From: Nitrospiraceae bacterium UBA6898
Lineage (GTDB): Bacteria; Nitrospirota; Thermodesulfovibrionia; Thermodesulfovibrionales; UBA6898
DNA: 8,993 nucleotides
Reading direction: 5' to 3'
NCBI GenBank assembly: GCA_002448975.1
Contig: DKBO01000041.1
Span: 2,232 to 11,224 of the forward strand
A program made the position numbers and the translations under genes. Under the pieces are notes generated by a model that was given only the letters and a program-made list of their open reading frames with translations, was not told the origin of the DNA and did not search any database. Positions 1 through 6,281 of this stretch are shown one piece after another (within the stretch, counting starts at the first letter, position 1; each line of letters opens with the position of its first letter).

Positions 1-20
1 CCGTTTTCACGGGAATGACG
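1..20. repeat. Edge-truncated REP-like hairpin repeat
   Basis: The window opens with CCGTTTTCACGGGAATGACG. CCGT (1-4) pairs with ACGG (9-12) across a TTTC loop, and the following GGAA would pair with bases lying outside the window. Small dispersed hairpin repeats of the form 'cccgttttcacgggaatgac' are common in intergenic DNA of many Gram-negative genomes. Only one arm plus loop is visible, so the assignment is tentative. Confidence 0.35.
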
Positions 21-67
21 AAAAAGAGAGCCGGTAGAGGAGGAAACGATATTTTGAGATAGCTTCT

Positions 68-218
68 AGTTACTAAGGAGATCATAAGTAAAACTTCTAA
101 CATCACCCTCCCCCAGCCTCCTCCCCTCGATGGAGGAGCACTATTTAGGCCGTCCTCACTCCTTGGAGGGAGAGGAAAGAGGAGAGGGGTCTTCTTACTT
201 ATGATCTCCTGAGTAATT
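68..218. repeat. MITE-like element with long terminal inverted repeats
   Basis: AGGAGATCATAAGTAA (76-91) is repeated in perfect inverted orientation at 195-210 (TTACTTATGATCTCCT). The pairing continues outward through one mismatch and a G-T pair to about 68 and 218. The interior is pyrimidine-rich on the left (CCTCC/CCCTC runs, 104-128) and purine-rich on the right (GGAGGGAGAGG, 164-190), so the transcript could fold into one long imperfect hairpin. No open frame lies inside. The form suits a non-autonomous miniature transposable element or a structured intergenic repeat. No clear target-site duplication is visible at the ends, so the mobile nature is inferred. Confidence 0.5.
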
Positions 219-288
219 TCGTTAGGTGATTTGACACCCTCCCCCTCATCTGCTAAGAAGAATACGGGAAATACATTTCCGGCAAGGC

Positions 289-384
289 CTAACTTTCCTT
301 GAGGAGATGGCGGAACGCGGCATGTCTTTCTTCATCATGAAATGCTGACCAGACAGGCCAAGCAACAGGTAAATCCGTTAGCAC
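289..384 (-). CDS. Doubtful 31-residue ORF with a FHDEERHA motif
   Basis: A GTG codon at 384-382, preceded by AGGA six bases upstream, opens a 31-codon frame ending at TAG 291-289. An in-frame TAG lies shortly upstream, so the frame cannot be extended. The peptide holds two Trp residues and the segment FHDEERHAAFRHLL, whose DEExH character resembles metal-ligand helices of ferritin-like proteins. It could be a degraded gene tail, a genuine microprotein or chance. No family is assigned. It is the only coding suggestion in the 498 bases before the first clear gene; the rest of 219-498 shows nothing else recognisable. Confidence 0.2.
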   Translation of the reverse strand: MLTDLPVAWPVWSAFHDEERHAAFRHLLKES

Positions 385-498
385 ATCATTTCCTATCGAC
401 TAGGCTACATTTCCCTGGCAAATAGGTAGTTTGTCCAATTACCCTGATGCCGCATGTTTGATAATCTGGTATCAAGAAAAGAGAAGGAGGAAATGACC

Positions 499-885
499 AT
501 GATACGGATACGGCACATAGCAGGAGACAGGGCAGGAAAGGGCAGCTACTGGAACTTTTCCACAGGCGAGCGGATCACGATGAGCGCAGAGGGCAGCCTG
601 CCGGGCCGGGAAGAGACGGTATATTACAAGGCAAACCCCTTTGTGATCCTTGCGGCGGCACCGGCACTGGGATTGATCTATGCGGTATTTCTTCCGTTCA
701 TCGGGATCGCGATCCTGCTGAGGGTGGCAGTGGCAAAGATGTTTGGCGGCACGGCAGAAGGGCTGTCGCGGGTGGCAACGTTCAACTGGAACCCATCAGC
801 GGCATATCTTGCCGGCAGGCGGCAGAAGAAGGCGGCGAAGGAGGGGACGGCCCCGAAGGATGAGGGAGGCCCGGACCCCGACTGA
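499..885 (+). CDS. Small conserved-type membrane protein of unknown function
   Basis: The predicted product has 128 residues. I chose the ATG at 499 because AAGGAGG (484-490) lies eight bases upstream; the ATG at 493 is only two bases from it, and the frame is open back to 454. The N-terminal ~45 residues are soluble and charged, with a 'GKGSYWNFSTGERI' segment and 'LPGREETVYYK'. They are followed by a hydrophobic stretch (about residues 49-80, 'ANPFVILAAAPALGLIYAVFLPF...') that could form one or two membrane passes. The tail is rich in Lys, Asp and Gly (AGRRQKKAAKEG...DEGGPDPD). From memory, small proteins of this layout occur in Nitrospirota and delta-proteobacteria; I know no function. It forms its own transcription unit, closed by a strong terminator 16 bases after its stop. 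Confidence 0.75.
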   Translation: MIRIRHIAGDRAGKGSYWNFSTGERITMSAEGSLPGREETVYYKANPFVILAAAPALGLIYAVFLPFIGIAILLRVAVAKMFGGTAEGLSRVATFNWNPSAAYLAGRRQKKAAKEGTAPKDEGGPDPD

Positions 886-901
886 CGATAGACAGGGTAT
901 G

Positions 902-948
902 CATAAGGGGAAAAGGGGTGTCCAAAGACAGACACCCCTTTTCTTATG
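902..948 (+). terminator. Rho-independent, probably bidirectional terminator
   Basis: AAAAGGGGTGTC (911-922) pairs perfectly with GACACCCCTTTT (931-942) around an 8-base loop. Beyond a GGG bulge (908-910), CATAAG (902-907) pairs with CTTATG (943-948). The A-tract/T-tract flanks make it a strong terminator in either direction. It separates the small membrane protein gene from gspA. Confidence 0.9.
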
Positions 949-1080
949 GAGGAAAGACGGCTGCTGTGCTCAGTACCAGGACAGACAGTTTAAATTTGCG
1001 GAGTACTGAAAGCGATTGTATTTTAGCCTTCCCATGTATTAATCTTACTGTATAAACCCCGTTACCAGGCACAGACGATT

Positions 1081-2706
1081 ATGTACAAAAAACATTTTGA
1101 GCTCACGCATCTCCCCTTTTCGATAGCGCCCGACCCCCGCTATCTCTACATGAGCGACCAGCACCGGGAGGCCCTTGCCCATCTCGTGTACGGGGTCACG
1201 ACCGACGGCGGGTTCGTGCTTCTGACGGGCGAGGTCGGCGCCGGCAAGACCACCATCTGCAGATGTCTGCTCGAACAGGTACCTGAAGAAACGGACATCG
1301 CCTTCATTATCAATCCCCGGGTGACGGTCGATGAGCTGCTCGCTTCGATCTGCGATGAAATAGGCGTGCGCTATCCCGAAGGAACAACGAGCAACAAGGT
1401 ATTCATTGACCGCATCAACGATTATCTCCTCGATGCTCATGCAAGGGGCCGCAAAACGGTTGTTGTGATCGAGGAGGCACAGAACCTGTCCGCTGAAGTG
1501 CTGGAACAGGTACGCCTCCTGACCAACCTTGAGACGAACGAACGTAAACTGCTCCAGATCATTATGCTCGGCCAGCCGGAACTTCGTGATATGCTTGCAA
1601 GGCCTGACCTGCAGCAGCTTTCCCAGCGCATAACCGCACGATACCACCTCTCCCCCCTTTCCGAAAAAGAGGTCGATCCCTATGTAGCACATCGCCTCGC
1701 CGTAGCAGGTGTCAGTAAGCGCCTGTTCTCGCCGCCGGCGATACGGCTGCTCTACCGCCTGAGCGGCGGGGTGCCGAGACTTATCAACCTGCTCTGCGAC
1801 CGGGCGCTCCTCGGCGCCTATGTGCAGGATAAATCCGGGGTCACCCGCTCCACGCTCAGGAAGGCAGCGGCCGAAGTTTTCGGCAGGTCGCCCCTGTTTA
1901 AAAACTGGTCGCCCCTGAGGATGGCGCTTGTCATCATGCTGGTCATTTCCTGCGGCGCAGCGCTCGCCGTTTTCTATGCCCGGGGCGCCTTTACCGCACT
2001 TGTTCCCGTCTCTCAGATGCCGGCAGTGAGTACCCGTCCGACACCGGCTGTTCAACCGCCACCGGCTCAGAAACTCGACACCCTTGAGCGACCCGTCGGT
2101 CTTTCACAAAAGCAGAGCCGACAGGATGCCTATAGTGCTCTCATGAGCTCATGGGGTCTGGCGACCGGGATGGGAGAAATTGATGAGGCATGCCGCGCCA
2201 TCCAACAGAAAGGAATGCAGTGCCTTGATTCCACCGGGACCCTGGATATGCTCAGGAGACTGAACAGACCGGCAATGCTCAAGCTTCAGGACGACAAGGG
2301 AAAAGAATATTACGGGACCCTCACGGCGATGAATGCAGAGACCGCGCTTGTCCATGTTGGTTCCGAGAAGCGGAACGTGCCCGTTTCGGAAATTGAGAAA
2401 TACTGGTTCGGTGACTTCACCATGGTGTGGCGTGTGCCTGAAGAGTATCGGGGAGCCATCAAGCCCGGAGACAGAGGACCTGCCGTACAATGGCTCGCAG
2501 CTCAATTCGCTGCGCGGGAGGGCAGCGAGCCGGCCAGGCGGCCGACGCAGATCTATGATGCCGGCCTGCTGAAGCAGGTGAAGCGTTTTCAGGTCACGGA
2601 AGGGATCAAGCCGGACGGTATTGTCGGGCCTTTGACGATCATGCGGCTCAATGCATCTTCAAAAGATGGCAGCCCATCGCTCTCGGCCGGAGACGGGAAT
2701 AGCTGA
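1081..2706 (+). CDS. gspA: GspA/ExeA-type AAA+ ATPase with peptidoglycan-binding domain
   Basis: The 541-residue product closely matches the usual size and order of ExeA/GspA. This protein works with GspB to let the type II secretion secretin cross and assemble beyond the peptidoglycan layer. The N-terminal 'MYKKHFELTHLPFSIAPDPRYL' is the family hallmark. Walker A is GEVGAGKTT (about residues 50-58) and Walker B is VVVIEEAQN (127-135). A 'LGQPEL' segment (163-168) and 'SGGVPRLINLLCDRAL' (228-243) are typical sensor regions of this AAA family. One membrane helix follows (about 281-299), then a proline-rich linker. A region near 345-450 may be a C39-peptidase-like non-catalytic fold (inference). 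The last domain (about 460-522, 'PGDRGPAVQWL...FQVTEGIKPDGIVGPLTIMRLN') is a PG_binding_1 peptidoglycan-binding module. The stop is separated from the gspB ATG by one base, so the two are co-transcribed. No strong Shine-Dalgarno sequence precedes the ATG. Confidence 0.92.
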   Translation: MYKKHFELTHLPFSIAPDPRYLYMSDQHREALAHLVYGVTTDGGFVLLTGEVGAGKTTICRCLLEQVPEETDIAFIINPRVTVDELLASICDEIGVRYPEGTTSNKVFIDRINDYLLDAHARGRKTVVVIEEAQNLSAEVLEQVRLLTNLETNERKLLQIIMLGQPELRDMLARPDLQQLSQRITARYHLSPLSEKEVDPYVAHRLAVAGVSKRLFSPPAIRLLYRLSGGVPRLINLLCDRALLGAYVQDKSGVTRSTLRKAAAEVFGRSPLFKNWSPLRMALVIMLVISCGAALAVFYARGAFTALVPVSQMPAVSTRPTPAVQPPPAQKLDTLERPVGLSQKQSRQDAYSALMSSWGLATGMGEIDEACRAIQQKGMQCLDSTGTLDMLRRLNRPAMLKLQDDKGKEYYGTLTAMNAETALVHVGSEKRNVPVSEIEKYWFGDFTMVWRVPEEYRGAIKPGDRGPAVQWLAAQFAAREGSEPARRPTQIYDAGLLKQVKRFQVTEGIKPDGIVGPLTIMRLNASSKDGSPSLSAGDGNS

Positions 2707-2707
2707 C

Positions 2708-3460
2708 ATGTCATATATACTTGATGCACTGAGGAAATCGGAGCGTGAACGGAAGCGTGGTGCAGTCCCGGATGTGCTTACCGTGCAGGAGGGCATGCCG
2801 CAGACCAGGCGCAGGAGAGCTCTATTGCCGGTCATCATCGTAACAGCTCTGTTTCTGAACATTGTGCTGCTCATGTGGTGGTTCGCCCCATGGAAGGCTG
2901 ACAGCCGGAAGACAACTGCTGTCGATCCCCCTGCTGACACGCAGCTGCGCGAAAGCGCTCCCCCGGAGATGTCTCCTGCCAGCCGGAAAGAGGAACTTTC
3001 ACCCTCCCGTTCTCAGGCTGAAGACATGCGCACCGACGGCCCCAAGGCACCAGCTGAGAGGGCGAAGGGGGTAACAACACTGCCAACGTCCGGGATAAGT
3101 CGACTGCCTGACATGCAGCCGGAAACGGTCACGCCACTGAGGGAGGCCGGCAAGACAAAGAAAGGAGAGACTATCGGCGAGCCGCCCCCGAGTGAAGAGG
3201 CTGCCGCGGCGCTGCCACCCGCGGAAAACAGGATCTACCTGCTGAAGGAACTCCCGGAACCGCTGCGAAAGACGCTTCCGGACTTCACCATAACTGCTTT
3301 TCTCTATTCTCCAGCGCCTACTTCCCGGATGGTCCAGATTAATGGGCTCATGCTCCGCGAAGGGGAAGACCTCTCGCCGGGACTGAAGCTCGAGGAGATA
3401 ACTCCCGACGGCGTCATCATGAGCAGCCGCACATACCGCTTCAGCATCGGCGTCCAATAG
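2708..3460 (+). CDS. gspB: GspB-like type II secretion assembly protein
   Basis: The 250-residue product starts at the ATG at 2708, which gives the canonical GspB opening 'MSYILDALRKSERERKRG'; the frame is open upstream but that part overlaps gspA. A single membrane helix lies at about residues 38-58 ('LLPVIIVTALFLNIVLLMWWF'), followed by a long Pro/Ser/Glu-rich periplasmic linker. The C-terminal domain (about 180-250, 'LPEPLRKTLPDFTITAFLYSP...QINGLMLREGEDL') is the T2SB domain. In Aeromonas, ExeA and ExeB form a complex anchored to peptidoglycan that supports secretin assembly, and the adjacent genes here fit that. No gspC-N genes are in the window, so the partner secretin would be elsewhere; it could also be a type IV pilus secretin rather than a T2SS one. 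Confidence 0.9.
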   Translation: MSYILDALRKSERERKRGAVPDVLTVQEGMPQTRRRRALLPVIIVTALFLNIVLLMWWFAPWKADSRKTTAVDPPADTQLRESAPPEMSPASRKEELSPSRSQAEDMRTDGPKAPAERAKGVTTLPTSGISRLPDMQPETVTPLREAGKTKKGETIGEPPPSEEAAAALPPAENRIYLLKELPEPLRKTLPDFTITAFLYSPAPTSRMVQINGLMLREGEDLSPGLKLEEITPDGVIMSSRTYRFSIGVQ

Positions 3461-3537
3461 CCTTTCGCATCTGACCGCCGCACCGCCGGCAACGGACAGC
3501 ATGAATACAGGAAAGCGCCGCTATTGTCAGACGGAAG

Positions 3538-3684
3538 ATGAAAACAGATATGAAGCAAACAGGACAAAAATGCGGTGACCGGCTGCCGGACCGGTCTCCG
3601 CATGCGAACGGTACCACCAGGATGGGATGCGCAGGTACGGTGCTGAGCTTAATAGGAAGCATGCTTCTGAACGTGCTACGATAA
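3538..3684 (+). CDS. Doubtful 48-residue ORF before the CDF-like gene
   Basis: An ATG at 3538 opens a 48-residue frame ending with TAA at 3682-3684, three bases before the ATG of the next gene. That spacing would allow translational coupling. GGAAG sits immediately before the ATG, too close to be ideal; an internal ATG at 3550 is better spaced. The C-terminal end is hydrophobic (MGCAGTVLSLIGSMLLNVLR). A 12-pair hairpin lies inside the frame, which argues for a regulatory rather than a coding role. It could be a leader peptide or chance. Confidence 0.22.
   Translation: MKTDMKQTGQKCGDRLPDRSPHANGTTRMGCAGTVLSLIGSMLLNVLR
3570..3603 (+). promoter_or_regulatory. Long RNA hairpin between gspB and the CDF-like gene
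   Basis: ATGCGG-T-GACCGG (3570-3582) pairs with CCGGTC-T-CCGCAT (3591-3603) around an 8-base loop, with a single T-T mismatch. No T-run follows, so it is not a classical terminator. It could be a factor-dependent terminator for gspAB, an attenuator for the downstream metal transporter-like gene, or a protein-binding site. Confidence 0.5.
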
Positions 3685-3687
3685 CTC

Positions 3688-4362
3688 ATGAAGCAGATCG
3701 TATTGCTCCATACTCCTCAAAAGGATACCTTCTACCGATGGGCTCATGCCCTCGCCCTGATCACGATCTACTACAATATTATCGAGGGTCTGGTCTCGGT
3801 TTTTTTGGGGTATGAAGACGGAACGATCGCTCTCTTCGGCTTTGGCCTCGACTCCTTTGTGGAGGTGATCTCGGGCATCGGGATCTGGCACATGATCCGT
3901 CGCATGCGGCAGCACGGCAGCGAAAATCACGATGCTTTCGAAAAGGCCGCGTTGAAGATCACGGGAACTGCCTTTTATATCCTGACCGTCGGGCTGATCG
4001 GCACGGCCTTCTTCAATCTCTATCAGGCGCATAAGCCGTCGACTACCCTATGGGGCATCATTGTATCAGCGGTCTCGATCCTCTCCATGTGGCTGCTCAT
4101 TCATTACAAGCTGAAGATCGGAAGGCAGTTCAACTCACCGGCGCTGATCGCCGACGCCAATTGTACAAAGACCTGCTTGTATCTTTCCGTTGTTCTTCTT
4201 GCTGCGAGTGTAGGATTTGAGCTTACGGGCATAGGAATGCTTGATTCTCTTGGCGCCCTCGGGATCGCGATACTTTCCTTCAGAGAAGGACGGGAGGCCT
4301 TTGGAAAAGCGGCGGGTGTTATGGTATGCGGATGTCAGGGAAATTGCAACGAAAGATCGTGA
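3688..4362 (+). CDS. CDF-like cation transporter, membrane domain only, Cys-substituted metal site
   Basis: The 224-residue product has about five or six membrane helices (near 20-40, 46-70, 90-111, 120-139, 163-182, 186-199). It matches the membrane domain of cation diffusion facilitators, which export divalent metals by proton exchange, but lacks their cytoplasmic C-terminal domain. In helix 2 'GLDSFVEVISG' supplies D55-x3-E59, in the position of the family's first metal pair. In helix 5 'ADANCTKTC' aligns with the family's A-D-x-x-H-x-x-x-D, so the His and Asp ligands are replaced by C159 and C163. The C-terminus carries CxCxxxC (C214, C216, C220). A thiol-rich site suggests a soft metal (Cu, Hg, Cd) or a redox/metal-sensing role; this is inference. 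The ATG at 3688 lacks an obvious Shine-Dalgarno sequence. The gene stands alone between gspB and the flavoprotein gene. Confidence 0.75.
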   Translation: MKQIVLLHTPQKDTFYRWAHALALITIYYNIIEGLVSVFLGYEDGTIALFGFGLDSFVEVISGIGIWHMIRRMRQHGSENHDAFEKAALKITGTAFYILTVGLIGTAFFNLYQAHKPSTTLWGIIVSAVSILSMWLLIHYKLKIGRQFNSPALIADANCTKTCLYLSVVLLAASVGFELTGIGMLDSLGALGIAILSFREGREAFGKAAGVMVCGCQGNCNERS

Positions 4363-4734
4363 CGCCGCTACGTGAAGTGGAATCTCTTCAGGCACGGGCC
4401 CGCCTTCCGTTCCTGGATTAACCCGCCTTGTTTTTTGAGACAGGTGACCACTTCCCCATAAAGCCCTATTCCACGCCCGGGAGCTCAGCTGTGCGAGACA
4501 GACTCCTGCTATCCTTTTCCCCTACAAAGAGGCCTTAGCACATCTTGCCAATAATCCGGACAGAAAAGAGAGGCTGTCCGTGTGCAGTCCTCCTGCCTTT
4601 CTCTGGTGGACGATAACAGGGTCCAACAGACTGGGCTGCGGGCGGGCAGAACAGCATGTACCCCTGATCAGAGAGCTTATTTATTGCGAAGAAATGATAC
4701 TATTACTCAGAACAACTGCGCATATTATTGCTTG
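4363..4734. other. Gene-free spacer with one inverted repeat
   Basis: No convincing gene is seen in these 372 bases. CGGACAG (4557-4563) and CTGTCCG (4574-4580) form a perfect 7-base inverted repeat around a purine-rich 10-base loop (AAAAGAGAGG). It could be a weak terminator for the upstream gene or an operator for the downstream flavoprotein gene. The flavoprotein frame is open back to an ATG at 4582, but the extra 51 codons do not resemble its family. The DNA just before the ATG at 4735 is AT-rich and may hold the promoter; no clear -35/-10 pair could be assigned. Confidence 0.45.
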
Positions 4735-5892
4735 ATGAATGATCAGAGAACATATGATGTCGCCATTATCGGCGCCGGTCCTGCCGGATCGTTCCTGGCA
4801 TATCAACTTTCGGTCCATGGTCTGCGTGTGGCTTTGTTCGAAAAAGAGAAGCTTCCCCGAAAAAAGACTTGCGCCGGCGGCCTTTCGGCGAAAATTTCAG
4901 ATATCCTGCCCTTCGATATTACCCCGGTCATTCAGCGGAAGATCTATGGGGCGACCGTAAGCCATAAATTTCAGGACGCTTTCACCAAATATGCGGACAA
5001 GCTCCTCATTTCCACGGTTGATCGAAGTGATTTCGATTACTATCTGGTTCAGTATGCAAAGGAAAAAGGAACTCATCTCTTTGACGACGTAAGAATAGAA
5101 GACCTGACCAGTGATGGTGATGCATATATTCTAAAATCAGACAAGAAAGAGATACGCTGCAAAATAGCCGTAGGCGCTGACGGCGCTCAAAGTTTTCTGG
5201 CCAGAAAGATATCTTTGAACCCCATATCCCGGAGCCATTTCGGATTGCAGACCGAAATTTCCTTGGACGCACTTCGACCTTTCGATTTCAATACCATCAG
5301 ACTGGATTTCGGCAACGTACGGGACGGCTATTTTTGGGTATTTCCCAAAAAAGAGACCGCATCAGTCGGTGTCATAGGCCGTTTGAGGGATGCAGCGCGC
5401 CTCAGACCCCATCTTTCTGATTGGCTGAAGCTCTTAGGTGTGGATCCGGATAACGTTGTGGTACATGGGCATCCTATTCCGCACAGGATCACGCACAGCC
5501 CCGTATCTCTCGATCGGATTTTTTTGATCGGAGACGCGGCCGGCGCTGCTGATTACTGGACAGGCGAGGGCATTTATAACGCGTTAAAGACTGCGCAGAT
5601 GCTGGCCGGGCATATTGCCGCCTATTTCGCCGGCGATCAACATGCCCTCGCCAGGTATGAAAAGGAAATGGACAGGGAGACCCTACCTGACTTGAGATCC
5701 TCCTATCACCTCTCCCGGCTGTTTAATTATCTCTCCCTGGTTGCCTTTAGGGCTATAAGAAATAATGACTATCCCTGGGATGTCTTCTGCAGAATAATGC
5801 GGGGAGAACGGTCATTTTCCGAAGTGCAGAAGCGGCTGAGACCGCATATCCTCGCAAACAAGATCTTTAACAGGAAATCACGCAGCAGGTAG
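4735..5892 (+). CDS. Geranylgeranyl reductase family FAD-dependent oxidoreductase
   Basis: The 385-residue product belongs to the FAD-binding family that includes plant/bacterial geranylgeranyl reductase (ChlP), archaeal lipid reductases and related hydroxylase-like enzymes. It begins with a Rossmann FAD motif, 'YDVAIIGAGPAGS' (G13, G15, G18). The family signature 'FEKEKLPRKKTCAGGLS' (about 35-51) contains the conserved Cys46. 'GADGAQS' lies at 147-153 and 'GYFWVFPKK' at 198-206. The second FAD contact is 'GDAAG' (266-270), followed by 'YWTGEGIYNAL' (274-284). The product probably reduces isoprenoid double bonds (quinone side chain, chlorophyll-like or lipid precursor) or acts on an unknown polycyclic substrate; no neighbour reveals which. 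I chose the ATG at 4735 because homologues start a few residues before the Rossmann motif; no good Shine-Dalgarno sequence is visible. The 3' end overlaps by 26 bases the open frame of the RHS stub arriving on the opposite strand. Confidence 0.88.
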   Translation: MNDQRTYDVAIIGAGPAGSFLAYQLSVHGLRVALFEKEKLPRKKTCAGGLSAKISDILPFDITPVIQRKIYGATVSHKFQDAFTKYADKLLISTVDRSDFDYYLVQYAKEKGTHLFDDVRIEDLTSDGDAYILKSDKKEIRCKIAVGADGAQSFLARKISLNPISRSHFGLQTEISLDALRPFDFNTIRLDFGNVRDGYFWVFPKKETASVGVIGRLRDAARLRPHLSDWLKLLGVDPDNVVVHGHPIPHRITHSPVSLDRIFLIGDAAGAADYWTGEGIYNALKTAQMLAGHIAAYFAGDQHALARYEKEMDRETLPDLRSSYHLSRLFNYLSLVAFRAIRNNDYPWDVFCRIMRGERSFSEVQKRLRPHILANKIFNRKSRSR

Positions 5893-6160
5893 ATCTTCGG
5901 AGAATATTCTCTAGATCAAAAAGATCGATGGTGAAGTGCCGCACATCCGATCCCGACTGCTGAAGGCCGCCGTCGAGACCACGGGCAAAACTTTGCTTCG
6001 TGCTGCATAGTTGTTTACACATTCTCACCTGCCCGGCGTTGTCGCAGTCGTAGGTGATCACCTCGGCAGAGGCGATGGATGATACGAATGCAAGTAATGC
6101 AAGTAGTATTAGGAAGAATAGTGCGCCTGTGAATTTTTGCAATCTTCTCTTTATGTTCAA
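5867..6160 (-). pseudogene. RHS protein 5' stub: Sec signal peptide plus first RHS strand
   Basis: A TTG at 6160-6158, six bases after GGAGG, opens a 97-residue frame. An ATG found at the equivalent place in the other leader copy (7784-7782) is ATA here. The first ~30 residues form a textbook signal peptide: MNIKRRLQKF, then a run of Leu/Ala/Phe ('GALFFLILLALLAFVSS') ending IASA before Glu. The sequence 'EVITYDCDNAGQV' follows, which resembles the first YD repeat of an RHS/YD-repeat protein. After that all similarity ends and the frame runs into the 3' end of the convergent flavoprotein gene. I read it as the truncated start of a Sec-exported RHS toxin whose body was lost. A short expressed secreted peptide cannot be excluded. 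Confidence 0.6.
5892..5917. terminator. Palindromic hairpin after the flavoprotein gene (possible terminator)
   Basis: GAGAATATTCTC (5900-5911) is a perfect 12-base palindrome. It is flanked by GATCT (5892-5896) and AGATC (5913-5917), which extend the fold with a small asymmetric bulge. It sits exactly at the stop of the flavoprotein gene, and CAAAAAG follows. It may end transcription from either side where the plus-strand gene meets the minus-strand RHS island, but no strong T-run supports this. Confidence 0.3.
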
Positions 6161-6261
6161 TTCACCCCTCCGGTGTTTTACAGCCTGCTCGTTCGATTTC
6201 TCGAATCTTACCCATTGCCCTTCAACTTCACCTTCAAGTGTCAATAATCAAGTCTGACCCC
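6141..6261 (-). repeat. Leader repeat copy A (upstream of RHS stub)
   Basis: This 121-base segment matches 7771-7892 with one single-base gap and roughly 75-80% identity by eye. The two copies are in the same orientation, about 1.63 kb apart. Read on the minus strand it starts GGGGTCAGACTTGATTATTG, passes through the conserved block TAAGATTCGAGAAAT, and ends with GGAGGGGTGAATTGAACAT and the first codons of the RHS protein. It therefore carries the 5' untranslated region, ribosome-binding site and start of each RHS unit, and probably the promoter. Conservation is best in the RBS/start block and the TAAGATTCGAGAAAT block, and weakest between them. Confidence 0.8.
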
Positions 6262-6281
6262 ATCGTTCTTCCTACACACGC

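Noticed and set aside
454..498. Upstream ATG of the small membrane protein
   Set aside because: The AAGGAGG ribosome-binding site lies between this ATG and the ATG at 499, so it can only serve the later start.
970..1009. Inverted repeat TCAGTAC/GTACTGA upstream of gspA
   Set aside because: Seven bases with a 26-base gap is within chance expectation for a window this size, and nothing links it to a regulator.
996..1022. Possible sigma-70 promoter before gspA (TTGCGG ... TGTATT)
   Set aside because: The spacer is only 15 bases and the -10 match is poor, so it was not listed as a feature.
1045..2055. Long open frame (336 codons) on the minus strand opposite gspA
   Set aside because: It lies wholly antisense to a well-supported ATPase gene. 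Its composition (Arg/His/Gly-rich, no domains) is that of a mirror frame of GC-rich coding DNA.
3304..3689. Minus-strand frames opposite the gspB end and spacer
   Set aside because: They overlap gspB antisense and have no Shine-Dalgarno sequence or recognisable domain.
4582..4734. N-terminal extension of the flavoprotein from an upstream ATG
   Set aside because: The extra 51 residues have no family resemblance, are Cys/Arg-rich and come before the Rossmann motif that should lie near the N-terminus. The ATG at 4735 fits the family.
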